A stretch of DNA of 49,439 nt from Bacteroidota bacterium (GTDB taxonomy: Bacteria > Bacteroidota > Bacteroidia > Bacteroidales > UBA7960). The position numbers were made by a program, and so were the translations under genes. Below, piece after piece: positions 15,378 to 23,607 of this stretch; the stretch's first letter is position 1; each line of letters starts with the position of its first letter. The notes beneath the pieces were generated by a model. The model searched no databases, had not been told where the DNA came from, and worked only from the letters and a program-made list of their open reading frames with translations. The stretch spans positions 1 to 49,439 of the forward strand of contig JAGXRQ010000100.1 in assembly GCA_018335675.1 (NCBI GenBank), given 5' to 3'.

Positions 15378-18300
15378 CTATAATGAGTTACTAATATAGG
15401 TTCCAATTAAATCAGAAAAATCGGTTTCGCCATCATAAAATACCGACACTATTGGAATATTATATTTATTCGAAACATCTTTAAACACAGAGCTGCAAAT
15501 TTGTCCTGGCATACAACCAAATGGAGAAACATTCACAACAAGCTTTGCTCCTTGGTCGACAAAACCAATAGCTCTGCCAATTGTCAGAACAGGCTCGCCT
15601 TCTACTTCAACGGGCACAAACTTTTTTCCAATGTTCATTATCTCTTTGATCGGAGGTTCTTTTCTGTCAGATAAAAACTTACTAAAAATTCTTTGATACT
15701 TATTTTCGAGAATTATAGTAAAATTGTTTGAAATAAAATTAGAGAAAAAGTCAAGAATGTTCTTGGATGTTTTCATTTCAGCAGAATAATGTATCCATTC
15801 CATCATAGGGGCAACCCATGCCTCTCCGCCATTATCTTCAATACTTTTCACTAAATAGGAATTAGAAAACGGAGAGTTTCTAACATAAATTTCGCCTACA
15901 ACTCCAATTAAAGGCTTTTTCTCGTTTGTATAATCTAGTTTTTTAAGTTTTGAATTCAAATTTCGTAAAGCATCAGAAATGCTTTGTTTTTTTTCAAAAA
16001 CATCTTCCATGTTTTTAATGGCATTTTCAAGAATTTCATCAACCGATCCCTTTTCTTTCTCATATGGCCTTAATCTACAACCAAGTTTGAAAATAACATC
16101 AGAAACTATCATTGCTTTCAAAAAATGCACTCTCATTGCGCCTTTTATATCTCCATAATTATCGTCGAAACTTGGTGATATTATTGAGGCATTTATATTG
16201 CTGTTTTGAAGAATCTTGTTGTGAAGTCTTGCGTATAGTCCAAACCTGCACGGACCACTTGCACATGGCATAAAAAGGGCTGCATTATCGGCTGCACTGC
16301 CATTCTCTTTTGAAATCTTGTCTAAAAATGCCCCAATAGTAGAAGTTGCAGGCATACATTCAGAACCTCTTACAAATGCGCTCCCCTTTGTAAATGTTTC
16401 AATATCTTCTTTAACGAGTGGCACAGAATCTATCCCATAAGCTCTTAAAGACGCACTTACAAGTCGACAGCCTATTGGATGCATTGGTGGAATATATACT
16501 TTGCTGCCGGCAAATGAATTTTTTATCTTGCTTTCAATTTTTACTTCTGTAATGTTGCTTTTTTTGGAACTAAAATAATGTTCCACTCTGTCGAAATACG
16601 CCTCAAGTCTGGTCATATAACCTGCATCCCCGCCATGTTCGTCTAATTCAAGAATTAACGATGGCTTAGAACCCATAATTTCTTCAAATGCATTTAGCAA
16701 AAAGGAATCGGGGCCGCAACTAAAGTTTGAAAGAAAAATAGGAAATAAATCTTCTCTCTCCTTAATGTATTTTGATGCAACAACAATTCTTTGGCCGTAT
16801 GACCAATACATATCTCTGTACTCTTCAGTTATATCTTCCCTGTTTACAGGTAAAATATCCATCGGAATTACTTCATACCCATATCTTGCAACAGTTGAAG
16901 GGATTCCCAAATTAATTGTCTGGTCAAGTATGTTATATCCTCTTCCAAGAATTACAAATCTGGGTTTTCCTGTATTTCTCTCTTCGATAAAGTTTTTTCC
17001 ATATTTCTTTAGCTCTGTTTTAGTGGAGCTATCTTTTTCTTTCGAAATACGAAATGCATGCTTAATTTTTTTGCTTGATATCCCAAATGATTTGCCAATT
17101 GTTTCTTCGAGTTGCTGTATGTTATAATCTTCATTTTTCGAAAAATCAATTACGGGGCAAATTATATTGTCTGCATTAATGTTGTTATAACCAAGTGCAC
17201 TTTTTAAAATTGAAGGAAAAGCCTGAGATAATGGACAGAAGTATGAGTTTAACGCTTTAGGATTTGCTGTATCCTGAATGTGAAAAGGAATTATGACAGG
17301 TAAATTCGCATGCTTCAAACAATACATAGCATGTCCTATTGCAAGTTTAAGAGGATAACAAAAGTCAGACAAAGCATATGTTTTTGCAAGTGAATTTATT
17401 TCTTCATTAGATTCCGGAGTAGGAATAAGATTTATATTAAGCTCACTAAAAAACGTTCGCCAGAAAGGGTGGTATGTAAAATACTGTAATGCCCTAGGTA
17501 AATATGCTTTTACAGGTGCATCTGATAAAACATTTTTTGAGTTTATGGTTCTTGATAAATGCTTGTAAGCATCAAGATGATTGTTGGTTTTGATAGTTTC
17601 AGCATCAGGCTCTTTCCCGCACATATATCCCCACGAAGATTCTGTTGTTTCATTTTCTATCTTCATATATGTAATGAGGCATTTATTATTGCAAAGTAGG
17701 CAGTTATCTTCGGTTAGACTAACTTCTTTGTTTTTAATTTCAAGACCTTTAAAAGATGTTTCTGAGGGTGGATTTGTTCTAAGCATTTCAGCAATTCCAA
17801 TAGAGCCCATTAAGTGACTATATTGGGATGTCTGTATTTTTTTCCCAATTACATTCTCAAATGCTTCAACAAGACCTGAGTTCTTTGCGGTTGCACCTAA
17901 GAATAAAATAGGCTCTTCAATTGTTCTGTTTTGAACTACTCTATTTAAATAATTTTTACACACAGAGTAAAGAATTGATGACATTACCTCATCTCTTCCA
18001 TAGCCATTTGTTAATAACTGATTGGCATCTTGCTCCATGAAAACAGTACATCTGTCACTTGAAATTGGAGGTCGGGCATTTTTGCAGAATTCAGGAATGT
18101 CGTCGAGAGCTATATTTAGGTTTCTTGCTTGCTCTTCCAAAAATGAACCTGTTCCTGCTGCGCAAACATAGTTCATGTTTGCATCTTTCATCCAACCGTC
18201 TTCAACAAAAATGTACTTTGAATCTTGCCCTCCAATCTCAAATATTGTTTTCACATTAGGAAACTCCTTAATAGCACCTTTAAGATGAGCCGTAATCTCA

Positions 18301-19469
18301 TTTTTAACTATATCGGCACCTGCAAACTGACCAACAAGTTTCCTACCGCTACCTGTTGTTCCCAATCCTTTAAAATTGAATTTGATATTTCTTTCATTTT
18401 GCAATAAGGTAATTCCTTCAAGCAAATTTTTGAAAGCATTTATTGGGTTGCCTTTTGTTCTTGTATAAAGCCCGAATAGAATATTGCCGTCTTTGTTGAG
18501 AACAGCTATTTTTGTGCTTGTAGACCCAATATCTAAGCCAGCAAAAACATCATAAGTTTCATTGCTTTCAAGATTCCAAATATCCACTTCATTATTTAAG
18601 CTGTCTAAATAGTGAGTGTGAGCCTTTTCGGTTCTGTTTTTAAATGATAAAGGCATTTCATAAGCAGCATTGTAGGCATCCTTGCTTATTGATTTGAGTT
18701 CATTGAGGTGTTTTGGGTTGTTAAGAAATTTTATAAGCGAACCTGAAAGAAAGAAGTCGGGGTTTTCAGCAACTATCAAGCTGCTGTTGTTGAGTAATTT
18801 TTGAAAAAAGTGAAGAAAAATCTTATTATTTGCCAATCCTCCAATCAGAAAAACATTATTATTGATAATTTTCCCTCTAAATAAAGTTGTAAATGCCGAT
18901 TCCGCAAGTCCTTTAACCAAGCCATTCCAAAGTTGATCAATGCTATAACCTTGCTGTTGCCTGTGGATAAGGTCGCTTTTTGCAAACACCGCACATCGTG
19001 ATGCTACGCTTGGCGGATTTTCAATAATTGGAATATTCTGAATGGCATCATAAGTAAGTCCCATCCTTGACATCTGCTGATCAAGAAAGGCTCCTGTTCC
19101 TGCAGCACATAAGGAATTGGTATCGTATCTGTGAAATTTCCCTTCTTTTACCTCAATTACTGATAAACCCGACGACCCAATATCTATAAAGTATTTTACA
19201 TCGTCAAACTCTTGTTTGTCAAGAGTTTTAACAAGGCAGTAAATTGGTGATATTATCGGAATGTTGTACTTCTTAGATAGTAATGAAGAATATTTCCCTG
19301 TTATAATGGTTTTATCATTATTCAATGAAAAAGAATTTTCTGAAATTAACTCTTCAAAGGCAGCTAATGGCTCTCCCGAATGTTCTTTCCTGAAATATTT
19401 TATGTGTCCGTTCTCTCTGAATGCGACCTTAATTGATAAGGAACCTGCATCAATGCCTACCATTGTCAA
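15378..19469 (-). CDS. Fused double acyl-CoA dehydratase activase + DUF2229 + HgdB-like protein
   Basis: This 1363-residue protein joins two BcrAD/BadFG-type ATPase activases to a 2-hydroxyacyl-CoA dehydratase-like part. Activase 1 (about 1-260) has VGIDAGSLSIK and cluster Cys121 (CAAGTGAFL) and Cys159. Activase 2 (about 308-570) has GLDIGSTSTK and Cys436 (CAAGTGSFL) and Cys474. A cysteine-rich linker (CLLCNNKC, near 600) leads to a DUF2229 region (about 660-850), then an HgdB-like region (from about 900: SNFSCGPDSF, ELDEHGGDAGYMTR, GSECMPATST, MPCASGPCRFG, SPFGCMPGQIC). Relatives reduce difficult substrates by ATP-driven electron injection, and some carry double-cubane [Fe-S] clusters. The natural substrate of this large form is not established. 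It implies an anaerobic niche. The M14 peptidase gene stops 2 bases before its start. Confidence 0.88.
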   Translation of the reverse strand: MTMVGIDAGSLSIKVAFRENGHIKYFRKEHSGEPLAAFEELISENSFSLNNDKTIITGKYSSLLSKKYNIPIISPIYCLVKTLDKQEFDDVKYFIDIGSSGLSVIEVKEGKFHRYDTNSLCAAGTGAFLDQQMSRMGLTYDAIQNIPIIENPPSVASRCAVFAKSDLIHRQQQGYSIDQLWNGLVKGLAESAFTTLFRGKIINNNVFLIGGLANNKIFLHFFQKLLNNSSLIVAENPDFFLSGSLIKFLNNPKHLNELKSISKDAYNAAYEMPLSFKNRTEKAHTHYLDSLNNEVDIWNLESNETYDVFAGLDIGSTSTKIAVLNKDGNILFGLYTRTKGNPINAFKNLLEGITLLQNERNIKFNFKGLGTTGSGRKLVGQFAGADIVKNEITAHLKGAIKEFPNVKTIFEIGGQDSKYIFVEDGWMKDANMNYVCAAGTGSFLEEQARNLNIALDDIPEFCKNARPPISSDRCTVFMEQDANQLLTNGYGRDEVMSSILYSVCKNYLNRVVQNRTIEEPILFLGATAKNSGLVEAFENVIGKKIQTSQYSHLMGSIGIAEMLRTNPPSETSFKGLEIKNKEVSLTEDNCLLCNNKCLITYMKIENETTESSWGYMCGKEPDAETIKTNNHLDAYKHLSRTINSKNVLSDAPVKAYLPRALQYFTYHPFWRTFFSELNINLIPTPESNEEINSLAKTYALSDFCYPLKLAIGHAMYCLKHANLPVIIPFHIQDTANPKALNSYFCPLSQAFPSILKSALGYNNINADNIICPVIDFSKNEDYNIQQLEETIGKSFGISSKKIKHAFRISKEKDSSTKTELKKYGKNFIEERNTGKPRFVILGRGYNILDQTINLGIPSTVARYGYEVIPMDILPVNREDITEEYRDMYWSYGQRIVVASKYIKEREDLFPIFLSNFSCGPDSFLLNAFEEIMGSKPSLILELDEHGGDAGYMTRLEAYFDRVEHYFSSKKSNITEVKIESKIKNSFAGSKVYIPPMHPIGCRLVSASLRAYGIDSVPLVKEDIETFTKGSAFVRGSECMPATSTIGAFLDKISKENGSAADNAALFMPCASGPCRFGLYARLHNKILQNSNINASIISPSFDDNYGDIKGAMRVHFLKAMIVSDVIFKLGCRLRPYEKEKGSVDEILENAIKNMEDVFEKKQSISDALRNLNSKLKKLDYTNEKKPLIGVVGEIYVRNSPFSNSYLVKSIEDNGGEAWVAPMMEWIHYSAEMKTSKNILDFFSNFISNNFTIILENKYQRIFSKFLSDRKEPPIKEIMNIGKKFVPVEVEGEPVLTIGRAIGFVDQGAKLVVNVSPFGCMPGQICSSVFKDVSNKYNIPIVSVFYDGETDFSDLIGTYISNSL

Positions 19470-19471
19470 AA

Positions 19472-21868
19472 CTAATTTACTACAATTATTTTTGTACTTA
19501 TGCTATAATCTCCTGATATATTAACTATATAAGTGCCCGGCTTCTGCTTTGAAAAAGGTATAGACAGTTCAAATACATCGCTGTAGTTTTTGCTATTTAT
19601 TATTTTACCTGAAGCGTCAGTTATCATAACATTGATATTTCCAAAAACTCTCTGACTAGGAAACCTAATAATTATTTGTTCAGAATTTGAGTTGTAATAA
19701 ACAATACTCGCATTAGGATTGAATTCTGATATATTGTTGTCATCATCATCGTCATCATCCTCTTTTTTCTCCAATGCCATTATCATTAAATCATCAAAAT
19801 AAAATCCTTCAAGATTTACATATCCATCAGAAACAAAAACAAATTTAAGCCATACTTCTGAGCCAGTAAATTCAGTAATATCAATCTCTTCTAAAACCCA
19901 TTCATCCTGATTTCCATGATATATTGGTTGCCCGGGCGCCTGCACCTGATTTCCAGTTTGTGTATATTTGCCACTTAGAGGGTGCCATGTTGCCCAATTA
20001 TTATCAGAAATGAGTAATTGAACATAATCCCAGTCTTTCTCAACATTAAACCTGGTCATAAAGCTTAGTGTTGCTACAATATAATTTGTAAGATCAATAG
20101 CTGCCTTGCTAGTAATGCTGGTGTTTTGGTTACTTGTATAATTTCCTGAAGGGCTATCAGCTATGGAACCAGGCTCAGAGAAATATACTGAGGTGCTAAC
20201 ACCCCACTTCATGCTAGTCCAATAATCCATATTGTCGCAAGGATCAAAAAACACAACCTGAGGTACTCCGAAATACTTGGTAATTGGGGTTTCCCATTCG
20301 TAAGCTCCATTAGATGTTGAAATAATTAATTCAATATTATCGCCATCAGTTGCAGAAGGATCTAATGTTATTGTAAATTCAGCAGTAGCTGTGTCAAGCA
20401 ATTCCATATCTGTTAGCACAATAGGATTGCTTACGCTTAGAATATTGTCAGATATAGCAAAAGCTGTTACTGTGTAATTAGCAGGATTGTTTAATCCTAG
20501 GTTTGTAACTTCAACTGAAACAGTTGCTGTATGATCAATTATGTATTTTGGGCTTGTATCGGTAATTTCAGCATAAGATAATGCTAGGTGTGCAAGTGCA
20601 TTATTCATAAATACGTGTCCAGCACAAATGTCAATAATTTTATTCATTGCTGGCCAAAATCCATCAGCAGGCGAACCGGCTTCCGGAGTAAAAGCAAATA
20701 CTTTATTTTTGGTAGCTTGTTCTCCATAAAACCAATCGTCTGATCCTCCATTTGCAAAATATACTAAGGTTTGATAACATGTTCCATAAGTATAGTTATT
20801 TTCTTTTGTCAACAGTTGAGCAAATTTTATAAAAGCTGTAGAATCAGGTGTAAGCAAATCTTCATATCCCCAAGGATAAATAAGTAGGTCGCTATATGTG
20901 TGATTGTTGAGCGCTAAAGAGAAATTAAAAGTTTCAGCAAGGATTTTAACGTTTTGAGTCTCAGGCTCTGAAAATGGGCCTGTTCCCCTATAAGTCAATG
21001 ATGATTGTGTTGGCGAAGAGCCAAGGTTATCATATCCCCACATATAACCAAAATTTCTGTTTAGGTCAACTCCTATACTTGAGTCAGAATTTACTCTCAT
21101 GTTTTTTCTGTGCATACTTCCACCACTTGGATGTGTTGTTTGGCAATAAATATATCCATCAGGATTAACACAGGGTACGAAATACATTTCAAGGTTGTCA
21201 ATCAGATATGTAACTTCTGGGTCAGTGCCATAGTTTTCAAGCAGATACCACATATGATAAAGCATTTGCTGCATACTTGCGGGCTCTCTTGCGTGAGTCA
21301 GTGCGGTGTATAATACCTTCGGTTTGTCGGTTTCTATCTCTGGGTTTGTTGACATTCTTACCCAGTAGATAGGCCTGTTTTGAATACTTAGAGTTTCGCT
21401 AATTGCTGTTTTAGAACTAATAAGGTTGGGGAATAGTTCTCTCATTTGGTCTATGTCGGCTATCATTTCTGAGTATGTATGAAATCCACCCATTGAGCCT
21501 AATGTGAAGTTGTCTGGTACAGGGTATTTGGAGCCTTTAAGTTCTAATCTTTTTTCTTGTAAAACGACATTTTTATCAAGGCCTTTGTTTCTTTCCTGAT
21601 AATAAGCTGACATATCTTCAATTAAAACATCAATTTTGAAGTTTAAGTCTTTTATTTTTTGAATTTCAAATTCAGCAAATTCGCCTGTAAAGAATTCACC
21701 AATTTTGAAATCAAAAGGTTGCAAAGCAATCCCGACACTTGCTAATTCAATAATACTTCTTCCTTCAAGGTGTATTTTAACTCTGGAATATTTCTCAGAA
21801 GTATTTTGTGATGTGGCAGTTGTTATTGTAGTAGCAATAATTATGAAAGCAATAATAAACTTTTTCAT
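19472..21868 (-). CDS. Secreted M14 zinc carboxypeptidase with T9SS sorting domain
   Basis: This 798-residue protein is exported by Sec (signal peptide KKFIIAFIIIATTITTATSQ) and then probably by T9SS. The M14 domain spans about 120-440. The zinc ligands are His192 and Glu195 in THAREPAS and His323 in NNHTY. Arg271 is in DLNRNFGY, and the catalytic Glu396 is in FTPEAG. After it come an Ig-like region, a jelly-roll/MAM-like region (about 560-700) and a striking run of aspartates (DDDDDDDDNN, near 706). A C-terminal type A sorting domain ends the protein (ITDASGKIINSKN ... PGTYIVNISG). It would trim peptides outside the cell or at the surface. It is the first gene before the dehydratase fusion on the same strand, 2 bases apart. 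Confidence 0.92.
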   Translation of the reverse strand: MKKFIIAFIIIATTITTATSQNTSEKYSRVKIHLEGRSIIELASVGIALQPFDFKIGEFFTGEFAEFEIQKIKDLNFKIDVLIEDMSAYYQERNKGLDKNVVLQEKRLELKGSKYPVPDNFTLGSMGGFHTYSEMIADIDQMRELFPNLISSKTAISETLSIQNRPIYWVRMSTNPEIETDKPKVLYTALTHAREPASMQQMLYHMWYLLENYGTDPEVTYLIDNLEMYFVPCVNPDGYIYCQTTHPSGGSMHRKNMRVNSDSSIGVDLNRNFGYMWGYDNLGSSPTQSSLTYRGTGPFSEPETQNVKILAETFNFSLALNNHTYSDLLIYPWGYEDLLTPDSTAFIKFAQLLTKENNYTYGTCYQTLVYFANGGSDDWFYGEQATKNKVFAFTPEAGSPADGFWPAMNKIIDICAGHVFMNNALAHLALSYAEITDTSPKYIIDHTATVSVEVTNLGLNNPANYTVTAFAISDNILSVSNPIVLTDMELLDTATAEFTITLDPSATDGDNIELIISTSNGAYEWETPITKYFGVPQVVFFDPCDNMDYWTSMKWGVSTSVYFSEPGSIADSPSGNYTSNQNTSITSKAAIDLTNYIVATLSFMTRFNVEKDWDYVQLLISDNNWATWHPLSGKYTQTGNQVQAPGQPIYHGNQDEWVLEEIDITEFTGSEVWLKFVFVSDGYVNLEGFYFDDLMIMALEKKEDDDDDDDNNISEFNPNASIVYYNSNSEQIIIRFPSQRVFGNINVMITDASGKIINSKNYSDVFELSIPFSKQKPGTYIVNISGDYSISTKIIVVN

Positions 21869-21888
21869 GTTAATAGTTTTTTAAAAAG

Positions 21889-21896
21889 CAAATTTA
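21889..21896 (-). promoter_or_regulatory. TAnnTTTG -7 box for the M14 carboxypeptidase gene
   Basis: Minus-strand TAAATTTG lies 21-28 bases before the ATG at 21868, suggesting a very short leader. Motif match and position only. Confidence 0.4.
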
Positions 21897-21998
21897 CGGA
21901 AAAGATTTAAGAGATATGTTTAAATATGCTAATTCTGTTGTTATGAATTATTAATAAATTTCGCTTCTTTTTTATCATAAAATGATTTCAAATTTGTA

Positions 21999-22006
21999 TA
22001 TTTTTG
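21999..22006 (+). promoter_or_regulatory. TAnnTTTG -7 box for purE
   Basis: TATTTTTG followed by C lies about 72-79 bases before the purE ATG, giving an inferred leader of roughly 65 bases. Same TATTTTTGC string as at several other genes here. Confidence 0.45.
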
Positions 22007-22077
22007 CTTGGTAAATGTGGTAGAACAAATCTGCCAAATAGAAAAATTTATTGTGTAACAATTAATCAATTATTCAG

Positions 22078-22587
22078 ATGAAGCCATTAGTAAGTATCAT
22101 TATGGGCAGTACTTCAGATATGAAAATCATGTCGGAAGCTGCAAAATTTTTTGACGAATTAGAAATTCCTTTTGAACTGAATGCATTATCAGCGCACCGC
22201 GTGCCTGATAAAGTAATTGAATTTGCTGAAAATGCTCATAAACGTGGTATAATGGTAATCATCGCCGGAGCAGGTGGTGCAGCTCATTTGCCCGGGGTTG
22301 TTGCTTCCAGCACAATTTTACCTGTTATTGGGGTGCCTGTAAGATCTTCATTGTCGATTGACGGTTGGGATTCTATATTGTCAATTCTTCAAATGCCGGC
22401 TGGTATTCCTGTTGCTACTGTGGCTCTTGACGGTGCTAGAAATGCTGCAATTCTTGCAACTCAGATTATTGCACATACCGATTCTAGCGTTAGAAAGAAA
22501 CTTGAGAAGTTTAAGCAAGACCTTAAGAAAAAGGTTATTCAAGCAAATGAAGACCTTAAGAAAGAAAACTTTAAGTTCAGAGTTTAA
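22078..22587 (+). CDS. purE: N5-carboxyaminoimidazole ribonucleotide mutase
   Basis: PurE moves the carboxyl group of N5-CAIR to carbon 4 to give CAIR in purine synthesis. The 169-residue protein is a class I PurE: MGSTSDMKIM (10-19), LSAHRVPDK with the catalytic His, IAGAGGAAHLPGVVAS, and PVIGVPVRSS. A lysine-rich helical tail (KKLEKFKQDLKKKV) ends it. No purK or other pur gene is adjacent. A strong hairpin about 55 bases downstream indicates a single-gene transcript. Confidence 0.95.
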   Translation: MKPLVSIIMGSTSDMKIMSEAAKFFDELEIPFELNALSAHRVPDKVIEFAENAHKRGIMVIIAGAGGAAHLPGVVASSTILPVIGVPVRSSLSIDGWDSILSILQMPAGIPVATVALDGARNAAILATQIIAHTDSSVRKKLEKFKQDLKKKVIQANEDLKKENFKFRV

Positions 22588-22641
22588 AAGCTTTACTGAG
22601 GTTTTTTAATTTATTTGTTGTAAATTGCAATCCGATAATTC

Positions 22642-22682
22642 AAACTGAAACGTCATATATATGATGTTTCGGTTTTAATTTT
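22642..22682 (+). terminator. Rho-independent terminator after purE
   Basis: AAACTGAAACGTCAT and ATGATGTTTCGGTTT form a 15-base-pair stem (with two G-U pairs) around a 4-base loop, followed by TTAATTTTT. It ends the purE transcript before the outer-membrane gene pair. Confidence 0.75.
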
Positions 22683-22783
22683 TAAAATATTCATTATGAA
22701 ACGAGCATGATTCGTTAAACACAAACAAGGATGAAAATCATCATGCGAGTTCCATCCGACAAATTAAAACGTATTATTTACGG

Positions 22784-23599
22784 ATGAAAAAAATCTTTGT
22801 GCTGTTTTGCATTGTTTCAATCTCATTGAAATTATATGCCGCTAATGAAAATTATCTGTTTGGAGGTAGACAGGCAGGAATGGGGAATGCTGCAATTACT
22901 TTGTTCGATTTGTGGGCAGTTAGTCATAATCAAGCCGGTCTTGCAAGAATTGATAATATAACTGCTGGTGTTTACGCAGAAAACAGATATCTAATCCCAG
23001 ACCTTACTCTTGGGGCCGGTGCTCTGGCTGTTCCTGCTGCCGGCGGTGTTTTTGGACTTAGCTTCACGCATTTTGGATATTCATTATATAATGAAAATAA
23101 AGTCGGATTGGCATACTCTCGGATGTTCGGAGAAAGGTTCTCTGCCGGTGTTCAACTAAACTATCATCATCTTTCAATTGGGGAGGATTATGGTAGCAAG
23201 TCCAGCGTTACTGTCGAGATGGGCGTTATTTATGAATTAATCGAAAATCTGCATATTGGGTTTCATCTGTTCAATCCAACCAGAACAAAAATTGCTGATT
23301 ATGACGGAGAAAGAATTCCTACAATAATGAGAGGTGGTTTTTCTTATACTTTTTCCGATAGGGTGATTTTTATTTTTGAAACAGAAAAGGATATTAATCT
23401 TGAAGCTGTTTATAAAGCAGGCTTGGAATACAGAGTGATAGATCCAATCTATCTAAGAGTTGGCGTCGGAACTAATCCTATGTCAAATTCATTTGGCTTT
23501 GGGCTGGAATTCAGCAACTTTCAACTTGATCTCTCTTCATCTTACCATCATATACTTGGCTACTCTCCCCAGTTTAGTCTGATTTATCAATTTAAATAA
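22784..23599 (+). CDS. PorV/FadL-like outer-membrane beta-barrel protein
   Basis: This 271-residue protein has a Sec signal peptide (KKIFVLFCIVSISLKLYA) and a mature start typical of the PorV/PorQ/FadL-like group: NYLFGGRQAGMGNAAITLFDLWAVSHNQAGLA. Alternating beta strands to the C-terminus follow and end in an aromatic/basic strand (FSLIYQFK). These barrels include T9SS partners (PorV, PorQ) and transport proteins. I cannot tell which, and the T9SS core genes are not in the window. It is 8 bases upstream of the HhH-barrel gene, so the two are surely co-transcribed and may form one outer-membrane complex. Confidence 0.72.
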   Translation: MKKIFVLFCIVSISLKLYAANENYLFGGRQAGMGNAAITLFDLWAVSHNQAGLARIDNITAGVYAENRYLIPDLTLGAGALAVPAAGGVFGLSFTHFGYSLYNENKVGLAYSRMFGERFSAGVQLNYHHLSIGEDYGSKSSVTVEMGVIYELIENLHIGFHLFNPTRTKIADYDGERIPTIMRGGFSYTFSDRVIFIFETEKDINLEAVYKAGLEYRVIDPIYLRVGVGTNPMSNSFGFGLEFSNFQLDLSSSYHHILGYSPQFSLIYQFK

Positions 23600-23607
23600 T
23601 CAAGGAT

